Under the pieces are notes generated by a model. That model saw only the letters and a program-made list of their open reading frames with translations, had not been told where the DNA came from and searched no databases. 53,765 nucleotides of DNA from NCBI GenBank assembly GCA_945906815.1, contig CAMDRT010000032.1:1-53765 (forward strand), read 5' to 3'. How positions within the stretch are numbered: the stretch's first letter is position 1; every line of letters starts with the position of its first letter. The DNA is from Bordetella parapertussis (GTDB lineage: Bacteria > Pseudomonadota > Gammaproteobacteria > Burkholderiales > SG8-41). Of this stretch, positions 18,802 through 28,987 are shown one piece after another. Both the position numbers and the translations under genes were made by a program.

Positions 18802-21114
18802 ATGTCCAACTCAGCATTTCAGCTTGAAGAAGCCACCATCGGCGAATTACACGCCGCGATCCAAGCCGGGCACATTAGTGTGCTCGAAGTGGTGCAACGT
18901 TATAGCGCCCGCGTGCGCGCCTACAACGGCGTGTGCAGCATGCTGGTGACGCAAGACGGTGCAAGCGTGGCGCCTGCAGCGGGCGTGGTGCGCGGCGGGC
19001 AGCCGCTGCAATTTCCCACGCACACGCGCAACGCATCCACCCTGCTGCCTGACCTTGACCAGTACCAGGGCCCGCCGCTGGAATTCGGGCGTATGGAGGC
19101 CACGGCATCCGACCCCACGGTGCAGCAGCAATTCGGCATGATTGCCGGCATACCTGACGCGGGACAGGTCAACGCGCTGGCCACGCTCAATCTGCGCGGC
19201 GAGCGTTCCGTCACCTGCAAAGGCGATTTCGACCGGCATCCCGCGCAGGGGCCGCTGCCCAAGGGCGCGCCGCCGGTGTGCGAAAATTTCCGCCAACTAC
19301 CGGATGCGCTCGAACGCGCTGCCGCACTCGACGCGCAATATGGCCGCCATCCCGACCTGGAAAAACTGCCGCTGTACGGCGTGGTGTTTTCATTCAAGGA
19401 TCCCTTCGACACCCAGGACATGCGCTCTACCGGCGGCGGCGATGCGGCCTACGACATCGATTTCCCGGCGCGCGATCACATCCTCGTCGATCAACTGCGC
19501 AGGAAAGGCGCAATCATTTTCGCCAAGGCGGTGAACACCGAATACAACGGCCGTGCCGGCGACCCGGGCGGGCGTAATGTGCCTGACCAGGTATTGCCCT
19601 CCACCCTCGGCTATCAGCGCGCCACTTGGGGCGGTAATCCCTCCAACCCTTATGACACCACGCGCGCGGCGTCGCTGGGTTCCAGCTCCGGCTCGGCGCT
19701 GTCGGTGAGCACCAATATGGTGATGGCGAGTCTGGGCGAGGAGACGCGTGCCTCGTGCCGCGGACCCTCCAATCACAATGCCGTCGCTTTGATACTGCCG
19801 CACAAAGCCATGCTCGGTTTTGACGGCGGCGCCATCGGCGCGGATATTTATTGCGATCGCGCTGGTATTCATTGCCGCACTGTCCACGATTGCGCCAGGG
19901 TGTTGGATGCATTGAAGGATGCGGACCACGGCTACTACGATCCACGCGACGTCTACACTACAGTGCCGCGCTCATCGGTGCTGAGCACGTCCTATTCAAT
20001 CCATACCGGCCATACCGGCGCTGCGCCTACGCTCAAAGGCATGCGCCTCGGTATTATTCGTGAATCGATGGCCTACTCGGCAAGCTCAAAAACCGAACTA
20101 CCCATAGTGACCGCCGCTGCCAGGGAAATCAAAACCATACTCGGCGAAAAACTTGGCGCTACGCTGGTGGAATCATCCGATCCCCACTGGCAGCGCGATC
20201 CCGATTTGGAATTGATGGCCGTGGATTTCCGGCGCGCCCTGGCGCGGCTGGTGCCGGTGTTCATGCCGGATATTTTGTTTCGGCTCGACAGAAACGGCCT
20301 GCCGCTGTTCAGGGAATTTGCCGCCGCCATCACGCCCACTGCGTTCGCGCCGGGCAAGGTGTTTGGCACCGGCACGATGGCGCCTATCGATTACCTCGTA
20401 GAGTTGGCCGACGAACGCATCGCGCCACCGCTCAATCTCGACATCGCCACCGTTCAGGAGCAGAAGCTCGCGAACACATTTCGCTTTCACATTCCGCAGT
20501 ATCTCAAGCGCCGCGCAGCGGACTGGCAGGCGCGCGGCTTTAGCGAAAGCATCATCGATTTCGCCACGCTCAATGCGCGCTCCAAATTCTGGGGTGACGA
20601 TCAGCGTGCTGCGTTCAAAAACTGGGAGCAAACCACCGACCCGCGTAATCCGCTCGACGGGCGTCAGGGTGTCAACGAACGCATCATGCTGCGCGAACTG
20701 CTGCGCCGCGTGGACATGATGGTGATACACGAAAACCGTCTCGATGCGCTGGTGCGGCTGCATACACCGTTCCCGCCAGGCAAAATCGGTGGCGCGCACC
20801 AGCCCGGCATGCCCGGTAATCTGCGTCTGGAAACCTATTACGGCCCCAATGCGGGTCTCACTGAAGTGCTGATACCGGCGGGTTACGTCACCACCGCATA
20901 TGATCCGGTGTTCAAGCTGAGTGCCGACCGCAAACGCTACGAAATGGCCGCTTCCACTACCGCAACCCCGCTGGCACCGCCGGGACTGCCGTTCTCACTG
21001 GTATTTCGCGCCGAGCCGGGCAAGGAAGACGTGATTCTGCAAGTCGCGTCGGCCTATGAGTACGCCTCAAGGCGGCGCGTTGCGCCACCGGCATTTGGGC
21101 CTTTGCCTACCTAG
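18802..21114 (+). CDS. Unusually long amidase-signature family protein
   Basis: 770 residues against the usual 450-550. The N-terminal ATIGELHAAIQAGHISVLEVV helix is typical of amidases, but about 130 extra residues separate it from the catalytic Lys in GVVFSFKDPF (Lys199). The GSSSGSAL loop (293-300) supplies the cis-Ser, and the nucleophile Ser318 lies in EETRASCRGP, where the usual Gly-Gly before the Ser is Arg-Ala. So the Ser-cisSer-Lys triad is kept in a modified oxyanion region. There is no signal peptide. Substrate is unknown. It is divergent from the Bug-amidohydrolase operon and is followed by a small inverted-repeat element and serS. Confidence 0.7.
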   Translation: MSNSAFQLEEATIGELHAAIQAGHISVLEVVQRYSARVRAYNGVCSMLVTQDGASVAPAAGVVRGGQPLQFPTHTRNASTLLPDLDQYQGPPLEFGRMEATASDPTVQQQFGMIAGIPDAGQVNALATLNLRGERSVTCKGDFDRHPAQGPLPKGAPPVCENFRQLPDALERAAALDAQYGRHPDLEKLPLYGVVFSFKDPFDTQDMRSTGGGDAAYDIDFPARDHILVDQLRRKGAIIFAKAVNTEYNGRAGDPGGRNVPDQVLPSTLGYQRATWGGNPSNPYDTTRAASLGSSSGSALSVSTNMVMASLGEETRASCRGPSNHNAVALILPHKAMLGFDGGAIGADIYCDRAGIHCRTVHDCARVLDALKDADHGYYDPRDVYTTVPRSSVLSTSYSIHTGHTGAAPTLKGMRLGIIRESMAYSASSKTELPIVTAAAREIKTILGEKLGATLVESSDPHWQRDPDLELMAVDFRRALARLVPVFMPDILFRLDRNGLPLFREFAAAITPTAFAPGKVFGTGTMAPIDYLVELADERIAPPLNLDIATVQEQKLANTFRFHIPQYLKRRAADWQARGFSESIIDFATLNARSKFWGDDQRAAFKNWEQTTDPRNPLDGRQGVNERIMLRELLRRVDMMVIHENRLDALVRLHTPFPPGKIGGAHQPGMPGNLRLETYYGPNAGLTEVLIPAGYVTTAYDPVFKLSADRKRYEMAASTTATPLAPPGLPFSLVFRAEPGKEDVILQVASAYEYASRRRVAPPAFGPLPT

Positions 21115-21171
21115 CGCAGAGCAGTGGTGAGGCGTGCCGAACTCCGCGATAATAGCGGCCCGGAATACGCC

Positions 21172-21302
21172 CTAGTGTAGTGCTTCACTCGATACGGCAC
21201 TTATGCAACGGCATGGCACCAGCGAAACTCCCCTTGAAGGGCAAGGGCACACTTGAAGCGAAGCAGAGGGAATGTCTCATGAATTGCGAAGCAGTACACT
21301 AG
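21172..21302. mobile_element. 131-bp MITE-like element with 15-bp terminal inverted repeats
   Basis: The ends at 21172-21186 (CTAGTGTAGTGCTTC) and 21288-21302 are inverted repeats with one mismatch. The outer CTAGTGT equals that of the 95-bp element at 1444, but the rest differs, so the two may be related non-autonomous elements. It ends 12 bases before the serS ATG and replaces most of its upstream region. Confidence 0.55.
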
Positions 21303-22610
<1,308 letters not shown>

Positions 22611-22622
22611 ATTCGTCGCGCC

Positions 22623-23918
22623 ATGCTCTCGGCCTCAGATAACGAACGGCTTACCCGCACCGGGGCAGGCACGGCCATGGGCGACTACTTCCGGCGCTAC
22701 TGGCAGCCGGTGGCGTTGTCATGCGAACTGGCGGAGCCCGATGGCCCGCCGCTGCGCGTGAAAATCATGGGTGAGGATTTGGTGGCGTTTCGCGATACGC
22801 AGGGCAGGGTCGGATTGCTCGAACCGCAGTGCGCGCATCGCGGCGCGAATCTTTTTTTCGGGCGCAACGAAGCCTGCGGCTTGCGCTGCGTCTATCACGG
22901 CTGGAAATACGACGTAGACGGACACTGCGTCGATATGCCCAACGTGCCGCCGGACGCGGGTTACCACGGCAAGGTCTCGATCAAAGCCTATCCCACGTGC
23001 GAATTCGGTGACATGGTATGGGCTTACCTCGGCCCTGCCGGGCATAGGCCCAGCGCGCCGCCGCAACTCGAATACGGCGTGGTGCCGGGGCCGCATCGTT
23101 ACGTCAGCAAGCGGCTGCTCGACTGCAACTGGGCGCACGCGATGGAAGGCGCGCTGGATACCGCGCATTTTTCTTTTTTGCACATGCCCGCGCCGGGCAT
23201 GCGCTCGAACGCGAATGCGGACGCGGCGGCGGACGAAAACCGCCTGCGCTGGTTGCGCAGTGACCCGTTGCCGCAGTTCGTGGTCAAACCGCATGAGGTC
23301 GGTTTCGTCATCGGTGGTTCGCGAAAAGCGGATAACGATGCGCTCTACTGGCGCATCACGCAGTTCATGCTGCCCGCGCATTCGATCACGCCTTCGGCCA
23401 TGCCGGGCGAAACCTATTTTGGCTACACCTGGGTGCCGATCACCGATGCATCCTGCTGGATATACGTTTATGCCTGGCATCCCGAACGGCCACTCACCCC
23501 CGATGAACGCGCACTATATGCCAAAGGTGGTTTTGGCCAGATGGCCGAACTGGGGCCGGGCTATGTGCCGCTGCGCAATCGCGCGAACGATTACCTGATA
23601 GACCGCGACGAGCAGAAGCATCGCTCGTTTACCGGCGTGCGCGGCATCGCGGAACAGGATCAGATGGCGTGGGAGAGTCAGGGCTACATCGCGGACCGCA
23701 CGCGGGAGCGCCTGTCGCCGACCGATGTCGGCATAGTGCATTTTCGCCGCCTCATGCTGGATGGCGTGCAGGCGCTATGTGAGGGCAGGGCGCCTGCTGC
23801 CGCGGGTAGGCCTGACGCTTATCGGCTGCGTGCCGGCGGCGCGGTGGTGTCGTCAAAACTTTCATTTGAAGAAATGATGCGCGAGCGTTTCGGCAATACC
23901 ACGGGGCGCGCCCATTGA
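22623..23918 (+). CDS. Rieske non-heme iron oxygenase, alpha subunit type
   Basis: 431 residues. The Rieske [2Fe-2S] cluster ligands are C70-x-H72 and C89-x2-H92 (CAHRG and CVYHGW). The catalytic domain begins with NWAHAMEGALDTAHFSFLH, which supplies the bridging Asp and two His of the mononuclear iron site. The layout resembles phthalate 4,5-dioxygenase-type single-component oxygenases acting on aromatic acids or ethers. No reductase is encoded beside it, so electrons must come from elsewhere. It begins 12 bases after serS and may be read through from it. The role could connect to the ring-degradation-like block 4 kb downstream, but that is inference. Confidence 0.85.
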   Translation: MLSASDNERLTRTGAGTAMGDYFRRYWQPVALSCELAEPDGPPLRVKIMGEDLVAFRDTQGRVGLLEPQCAHRGANLFFGRNEACGLRCVYHGWKYDVDGHCVDMPNVPPDAGYHGKVSIKAYPTCEFGDMVWAYLGPAGHRPSAPPQLEYGVVPGPHRYVSKRLLDCNWAHAMEGALDTAHFSFLHMPAPGMRSNANADAAADENRLRWLRSDPLPQFVVKPHEVGFVIGGSRKADNDALYWRITQFMLPAHSITPSAMPGETYFGYTWVPITDASCWIYVYAWHPERPLTPDERALYAKGGFGQMAELGPGYVPLRNRANDYLIDRDEQKHRSFTGVRGIAEQDQMAWESQGYIADRTRERLSPTDVGIVHFRRLMLDGVQALCEGRAPAAAGRPDAYRLRAGGAVVSSKLSFEEMMRERFGNTTGRAH

Positions 23919-24003
23919 CGCAGCGTACGCGGTCGGAGGTGAATTCGCGATCGGGCTATACTCGGCTATCTAACCCATAACACGGGAACTAATCGGCCAC
24001 ACC

Positions 24004-24822
24004 ATGGGAAGCGATACGATTGCCACGCCGCGGCTGGCGGCGACAGTGATGTTGTTGCGTGACGGTGCTGACGGCATGGAAGTGTTCATGATCGTGCGGC
24101 ACCACAAGAGCGATTTTGCCGGGGGTGCGCTGGTGTTTCCGGGCGGGCGCGTGGATCCAGAAGATTACGAACTCGCCGCCGATAGCGCAGTGTTTCCGCC
24201 GCAGCAGGCGTGGGATGCGGCCGCAGCGGCGTTGCGCGTGGCTGCGGTGCGCGAGACGTTCGAGGAATGCGGCGTATTGCTGGCGCGTCCCTGTGGGGAA
24301 GCGGCGTTGGTGAGTGCCGCCCGCCTGCGTGACATCGAAGCCACGCATCGCGCTGCGATGAGCCGTGGCGAGCGGACTTTCGGTGCCATCCTCGCGGCGG
24401 AGAAGCTGGTGCTCGCGCCCGAAGCCATGGTGCACTTTGCGCATTGGATCACGCCGGAGCGCGTGCCCAAGCGTTTCGACACACATTTCTTTCTCGCAGC
24501 TGCGCCGTCGGACCAGGTCGCGCTGCATGACGGCGCAGAGGCGGTGGATTCTCTGTGGATTACGCCCGCAACCGCGCTCGACGACAGCAAGGCTGGCGCC
24601 TACAAGCTGGTGTTTCCGACCGCGATGAACCTGCAGAAACTCGCCCGCCACCCGCTGTCGGCGGCGGCGCTGGATGCCGCGCGCGCGAGCCGGGTGGTGA
24701 CCGTGATGCCGATACAGGAGCAGGCGCGCGACGGCATGCGCGTGATGCGACTGCCGCTGGCCGCCGATTACGGTGGGGAACTGTTCGAGGTCTCCCATCC
24801 GCCGTCGATGCCCAGCCCGTAA
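24004..24822 (+). CDS. NUDIX hydrolase of the NUDT19/CoA-pyrophosphatase-like type
   Basis: 272 residues. The NUDIX box is split: FPGGRVDPED at about 45 is followed by some 30 inserted residues before VRETFEECGVLL, as in NUDT19-like proteins that hydrolyse acyl-CoA or CoA. The metal-binding Glu pair is intact. The late HWITPERVPKRFDTHFF motif is also typical of that group. If it is a CoA diphosphatase it could influence acyl-CoA pools relevant to the CoA-transferase block downstream; this remains a guess. Confidence 0.75.
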   Translation: MGSDTIATPRLAATVMLLRDGADGMEVFMIVRHHKSDFAGGALVFPGGRVDPEDYELAADSAVFPPQQAWDAAAAALRVAAVRETFEECGVLLARPCGEAALVSAARLRDIEATHRAAMSRGERTFGAILAAEKLVLAPEAMVHFAHWITPERVPKRFDTHFFLAAAPSDQVALHDGAEAVDSLWITPATALDDSKAGAYKLVFPTAMNLQKLARHPLSAAALDAARASRVVTVMPIQEQARDGMRVMRLPLAADYGGELFEVSHPPSMPSP

Positions 24823-24923
24823 CGCGCGGCACACGACGCAGCCGTGAGCCCCTTGCGCCTCTCTACGCGCCGTGCAAGGCGCCTGCTTGTTGTTGCGCCG
24901 CAATTGGCGCAGTCCGCCGCCGC

Positions 24924-26108
24924 GTGAACCCTCTTTTGCTCGCCCTGGGCGCGATGTTCTTGCAGCAGACCTTCGTCGCACTCGGTCGATCGCTGCCGGC
25001 AGTGATCGCGCCGGCGATTATTCTGGATCTACACCTGGCCCCGGCGTGGATCGGCGTCTATTTTGGCATCACTGCCCTCGCTGCGCTCTTCGCGCAACTG
25101 GGTTGCGGCAGCTTCATCGTGCGCCTGGGTGCTTTGCGTATGAGCCAAATTTCGCTGGTGCTGCTGGCCGTCGGCACCGCGTTGACTACGCTGGGAACGC
25201 CCCTGATGCTGGTGTTGTCCGCAGTCATTGCCGGCGGCGGCGGGGCGGTGTCGACACCGGCCAGCTCGCATCTGCTGGCGCGCTGCGCACCGCCGCGTTA
25301 TCTGCCTCTGGTGTTCTCGATCAAGCAGACGGCGGTGCCGGCCGGCCTGCTGCTGGCCGGGGTGTTCGCGCCGCAACTGACGGAAGGGACGGGCTGGCGC
25401 GCCACCATGCTGCTGTGCGCGGCAGCGTGCGTCGTGTTCGCTGTGATGTTGCAGCCGCTGTGCAAAATTTTCGATACCGACCGCGTGCCGACGCGCAGTT
25501 TCCGCTTATCGGATTTCCGCACCACAGTGACTGCGGTGCTGATCGTGCCGAGCCTGCGCACCTTGTCCTTCGCTTGCCTCGCCTTCAACGGCCTGCAAGC
25601 CGCCGTCACCGCCTATTTCGTCGTTTACCTGACGACGATCGGCTACACGCCTGTGGCTGCGGGTTTTCTATTTTCGGTGGCGGTGGCGGTGGCGGTACCG
25701 GGCCGCATCCTGTGGGGCTGGCTCGGTAGTACCCATATTTCCCCGCAGCGGATGATGGCGGGCCTGGCCCTCGGTATGGCGGGGAGCGTGGCACTGCTCG
25801 CGCTGTGCGACAGCGGATGGCCGACGCTGCTAGTGGGTCTGATCGCCTGCGTGCTCAGCGCTACCGCGCTGTCCTGGCACGGCATTCTTTTGGCCGAAGT
25901 CGCGCGCGCGGCGCCAGAGGGTATGCGTGGCAGTGTCACCGGCGGCGTGCTGTCATTCGGCCAGGTCGGCGCGTTGGCCTTACCGTTAATGTATTCAGCG
26001 CTGCTGGATGTGAGCGGCAGCTACGGCATCGGCTTCATCATTTGCGGCGTGCCGGCGCTGCTGGTTGGTGTTCATCTGCTGCGGCGGGGCGGTGCTGCGA
26101 AATCCTGA
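24924..26108 (+). CDS. Major facilitator superfamily transporter
   Basis: About 394 residues from a GTG at 24924, chosen because the first membrane helix (NPLLLALGAMFLQQTF) starts right there and the longer frame overlaps the previous gene. About 12 hydrophobic segments are visible. There is a central cytoplasmic loop between helices 6 and 7 (FDTDRVPTRSFRLSDFR). It resembles the CynX/NimT-like or YfcJ-like carriers in general form. The direction and substrate are unknown. The weak start region has no clear Shine-Dalgarno. Confidence 0.75.
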   Translation: MNPLLLALGAMFLQQTFVALGRSLPAVIAPAIILDLHLAPAWIGVYFGITALAALFAQLGCGSFIVRLGALRMSQISLVLLAVGTALTTLGTPLMLVLSAVIAGGGGAVSTPASSHLLARCAPPRYLPLVFSIKQTAVPAGLLLAGVFAPQLTEGTGWRATMLLCAAACVVFAVMLQPLCKIFDTDRVPTRSFRLSDFRTTVTAVLIVPSLRTLSFACLAFNGLQAAVTAYFVVYLTTIGYTPVAAGFLFSVAVAVAVPGRILWGWLGSTHISPQRMMAGLALGMAGSVALLALCDSGWPTLLVGLIACVLSATALSWHGILLAEVARAAPEGMRGSVTGGVLSFGQVGALALPLMYSALLDVSGSYGIGFIICGVPALLVGVHLLRRGGAAKS

Positions 26109-26147
26109 CGGGCGCGTATGAAAACGCTTTTGTTTCTCAATGGCGCC

Positions 26148-27122
26148 TCAATGCATATTCGGTTTTTTAAGAAAGTCATTGCGGTCAGCCGACTTGAGCG
26201 TGACGGAAAACTCTTCGTCGGTGCGTGCGAGGGTGAGCGGCACCTCGACCCCGGCTGCGCCGAGCTGTCGCACGGCGCGGAATAATTCCGCGAGACCATG
26301 CACACGCAGGGCGCCCACACCCAGCACTCTGTCGCCCACCTGGACTCCGGCACGCTCGGCGGGACCGCCCGCTGCGACTCTGCCGACCACCAGCTTGCCC
26401 TCCGGGTCCTGCGTGTACATACCCAGCCACGGATGTGGCGGACGCGGGCTGCGGCCGGTGGTCAGCATGCCATCGAGGATGGGGTCCAGCAGGTCGATCG
26501 GCACGAACATATTGGCCTGAATAGCTTCGCTGTTTACCTCGTGCTGCACCAGCAGCGAACCGATGCCGATCAGCTCGCCTTGCGCATTGAGCAGTGCAGA
26601 GCCGCCCCATTGCGGATGCGCTGGCGCGGCAAACAGTGCTTCGTCGAGCACGTATTCCCAATAGCCGGCAAATTCGCGTTTTCCGATCAACTGTGTCTTG
26701 AGCGCGTGGGCGCGGCCGCCGTGGCCGAGCACAAAGGTCGAGTCACCGATTTTCGATTCGGCTGCGCGACCGCGCGGCAAGGGCGGAGCCTCCAGTTTTC
26801 CCAGCGGCTGGATGAGGGCGAATCCGCTTGCCGGGTCAGTGGCCAGCGGGTAGCCGGCCACGACCGCACCGCGATTGGTGGTCAGCCAGATTTGCGACGC
26901 TTCGGTAATCAGGTAACCGATGGTGAGTATCAGGCCGTCCTCGCGAATCACCACGCCATAACCACCACGCTCGGTGCCGAGCGTGGCTGCGGTGTATCCA
27001 TCGTCCGGGACTTCCGTATGCACCAATACCATCGCATCGAGCGCGCGTGCGAGGTCAAACCCGGTTTCACCGGCGTCGGGTTGCAGCGCCTCCTGGAAGG
27101 CCCATTGTTGAGGTTCTAACAT
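26148..27122 (-). CDS. HtrA-like PDZ protein lacking the whole Ser protease triad (pseudoprotease)
   Basis: 324 residues with no signal peptide. The fold follows HtrA/DegP: GGYGVVIREDGLILT (54-67) matches the strand before the catalytic His, but the His position is Tyr70 (TIGYLI instead of TNAHVV). The Asp position in DPASGFAL is Gly100, and the NSGGPL nucleophile loop reads WGGSAL, with Gly173 at the Ser position. The PDZ domain spans about 230-310 (HPWLGMYTQ, GGPAERAGVQVGDRVLGVG). It is therefore probably a cytoplasmic peptide-binding protein. It follows a small Cys-rich gene on the same strand with a 50-base gap. Confidence 0.7.
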   Translation of the reverse strand: MLEPQQWAFQEALQPDAGETGFDLARALDAMVLVHTEVPDDGYTAATLGTERGGYGVVIREDGLILTIGYLITEASQIWLTTNRGAVVAGYPLATDPASGFALIQPLGKLEAPPLPRGRAAESKIGDSTFVLGHGGRAHALKTQLIGKREFAGYWEYVLDEALFAAPAHPQWGGSALLNAQGELIGIGSLLVQHEVNSEAIQANMFVPIDLLDPILDGMLTTGRSPRPPHPWLGMYTQDPEGKLVVGRVAAGGPAERAGVQVGDRVLGVGALRVHGLAELFRAVRQLGAAGVEVPLTLARTDEEFSVTLKSADRNDFLKKPNMH

Positions 27123-27172
27123 GGGGTGATTTTGCCACGAAGCGGCTTAGGAAGCACTGGCCGCGCGCCGCC

Positions 27173-27361
27173 TCATGCGGAAATTTTTCCCTGTCGTGTC
27201 TGCCACGCTTCAAGTTCGGCTTCATAACTTGCAACCCGTTCCCAATACACATCGTAAACACAGGGGATGCAGCCGCTGCCGCAACACTCGATTGCGTCCG
27301 GCTCGCGCGGCGGCACAGGTTCGGGGTCCGGCAACGCAGCGGCAACCATTTCATCGCTCAT
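27173..27361 (-). CDS. Small Cys-rich protein with oxidoreductase-like domain (PF09791-type)
   Basis: 62 residues from the ATG at 27361; an ATG ten codons upstream (27391) is also possible. A Pro-rich stretch (PDPEPVPPREPD) leads into ECCGSGCIPCVYDVYWERVASYEAELEAW, the signature of the oxidoreductase-like N-terminal domain found in small bacterial proteins and in eukaryotic mitochondrial proteins. The four Cys could bind metal or form disulfides; function is not established. It is the first gene of a probable two-gene unit with the HtrA-like pseudoprotease. Confidence 0.75.
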   Translation of the reverse strand: MSDEMVAAALPDPEPVPPREPDAIECCGSGCIPCVYDVYWERVASYEAELEAWQTRQGKISA

Positions 27362-27391
27362 AGCAACGTGCTCCATCGGGATAAACACCAA

Positions 27392-27804
27392 AGCGTCAGC
27401 GCAATGCGCAGGGCAATTCCTCCGCGTCGACAGTGCGCTCTTCGCGCCGGAACTGCGTCAGGCGCAACAGCCATTTTACCGGCGCTTGCTCATCCACACC
27501 ACCCACAGCCAGGCCAGAGGTTCACTAGGGTTCACTATGTGAAGCTCGGCAGCATGAATGGGTTTTGCTGCGGCGAAGTGCGCTATATAATAATATTCGT
27601 GGTTCCGGGCGCTCCCATTTGTCATCAGTCATCAGTCATCAGTCATCAACACCGGACCTGCTTCGCGCACGCCCATCTCCGCAGCGGTGGCATGGAGGTG
27701 TAGCATCACCTGCTGACACGAGCTTTTCCGCCAGCTCGCCTTTGGCACTTGCAGCAGCAACGGCGGCCGATACCTTTCCACACCGGGTAGAAGGAGCACA
27801 GGCC
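27392..27804. other. Non-coding gap before the amidohydrolase pair, with heptamers and a possible GFA-gene remnant
   Basis: No convincing gene is seen. At 27554-27630 an ATG opens MNGFCCGEVRY, which resembles the N-terminus of glutathione-dependent formaldehyde-activating (GFA/CENP-V) proteins (consensus GxCxCGxVRY). The resemblance stops at the heptamer tract at 27621, so it may be a truncated remnant. AAGGAG at 27791 is the ribosome-binding site for the gene at 27805. Confidence 0.4.
27621..27648 (+). repeat. Four tandem heptamers GTCATCA
   Basis: Four perfect copies of GTCATCA lie in the gap upstream of the amidohydrolase operon. The period (7) equals that of the arrays near smr at 8873 and 9477, though the unit sequence differs. 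Confidence 0.85.
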
Positions 27805-28974
27805 ATGAAAATACAATACGGACTGATCAGTTGCGATTCTCACGCGCAACTGCACAAGGATAATTGGACCAGCCGCATGTCGAAGGCGAAGTGGGGCGAC
27901 GCCATTCCCCAGGTTCGGGAAACCACCGACAAGTCGCACATGATACGTGCCTCCGACAAGCCGGTAGAGCGCTGGTTCGTGAATGGCAAGGTGGTGGGCG
28001 AACGTGGCACGGTGAACTGTCCCACCGCCATGGGTGACCCCATGCGCCGGACCTTTCCGCAACGCTGGGATGAGGTGCCGGCCTGTGTCTACGACCCGCT
28101 GGAACGGCTTAATGCCCTGGACCGGGACGGCATCGACGGCGAGATACTTTTCCCCAACGATCCGATACAAAGCGGCACCATGCTGCAGGGCGACGCCGAG
28201 TTCGAGTTGGCCTGCGTGCAGGCCTACAACGATGGCCTGGCGGAATGGGCTGAAGTGAGCGACCGTTATGTGCCGCTCGCGCTTATTCCATACTTGAGCG
28301 GTGTTGAGGTGGCTGCGGCGGAAGTGCGGCGTGCGGTCAAAAAGGGCCATCGTGGCATCGTCATGCTGGCGGAGCCGAGCAGAACGCGCGACGGCTTCAA
28401 GCATTTCAATGACCCCTGGTGGGATCCCCTATGGGCGACCTGCCAGGACCTCGCTGCGCCGGTGCATTGGCATTCGGGCGCCGGCCTGCGTCTGGCGATG
28501 CCGCGCTGGCGCGGCTATACGCCGAATCAGGGGCAGGCCTATGGCCCGTCCGGCAGCTTCTCCACCCAGGCGCAGTTCATACCCAATCTGCTGTTCTCGG
28601 GCGTGCTGGATCGTTTCCCGACCTTGAAGTGGGTATGCGCCGAGACCGGTGTCGGCTGGGTGAACTACGTGCTCGAAACCTGCGACCACGAATGGGAACG
28701 CCGCCACCTGTGGACGCAGGGCATCGTCACGCGACCGAGCGAGATGTTCAAGCGCCAGATCTACGTCGATTTTTGGTACGAGCGCGCCGGCATCGAGTTG
28801 CGGCACCTGGTCGGCATCGACAACATCATGTGGGAATCGGATTTTCCACATTCCACCTCCACCTTCCCGGAGTCGAAGCAGTTTGTCGAGCGCACGTTGC
28901 AGGGTGTGCCAAAGGCGGAACGCGACCAAATGTTGTTCGGCAACGCCATGCGCATTTACAACCTTTCTTCCTAG
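27805..28974 (+). CDS. Amidohydrolase 2 family protein (ACMSD-like), first of a tandem pair
   Basis: 389 residues, with AAGGAG 8 bases before the ATG. Metal and catalytic residues of the ACMSD/gamma-resorcylate decarboxylase fold are present: Asp11-x-His13 (SCDSHAQ), His221-x-His223 (PVHWHSGAG) and Asp346 in MWESDFPHSTSTFPES, with His349 following. Family members hydrolyse amides or decarboxylate aromatic and carboxymuconate acids. The next gene is a clear paralogue (both share YGFIS/YGLIS starts, TSRMSKAKWG/TQRMSKAKWG, FELACVQAYND/LELACVEAYND, KKGHRGIV/AKGHRGVV and STxxPES). It is the first gene of a five-gene catabolic-looking block. Confidence 0.85.
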   Translation: MKIQYGLISCDSHAQLHKDNWTSRMSKAKWGDAIPQVRETTDKSHMIRASDKPVERWFVNGKVVGERGTVNCPTAMGDPMRRTFPQRWDEVPACVYDPLERLNALDRDGIDGEILFPNDPIQSGTMLQGDAEFELACVQAYNDGLAEWAEVSDRYVPLALIPYLSGVEVAAAEVRRAVKKGHRGIVMLAEPSRTRDGFKHFNDPWWDPLWATCQDLAAPVHWHSGAGLRLAMPRWRGYTPNQGQAYGPSGSFSTQAQFIPNLLFSGVLDRFPTLKWVCAETGVGWVNYVLETCDHEWERRHLWTQGIVTRPSEMFKRQIYVDFWYERAGIELRHLVGIDNIMWESDFPHSTSTFPESKQFVERTLQGVPKAERDQMLFGNAMRIYNLSS

Positions 28975-28987
28975 AGCAGCAACACCC

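Noticed and set aside
24555..24923. N-terminal extension of the MFS gene
   Set aside because: The extension overlaps the NUDIX gene and is Arg-rich; the first membrane helix starts at the GTG at 24924.
23989..24981. A 330-codon minus-strand frame opposite the NUDT19-like gene
   Set aside because: Arg/His-rich shadow without motifs; the plus-strand NUDIX motifs are convincing.
27565..27804. N-terminal extension of the first amidohydrolase
   Set aside because: It is encoded by heptamers and low-complexity sequence; AAGGAG and ATG at 27805 give the family N-terminus.
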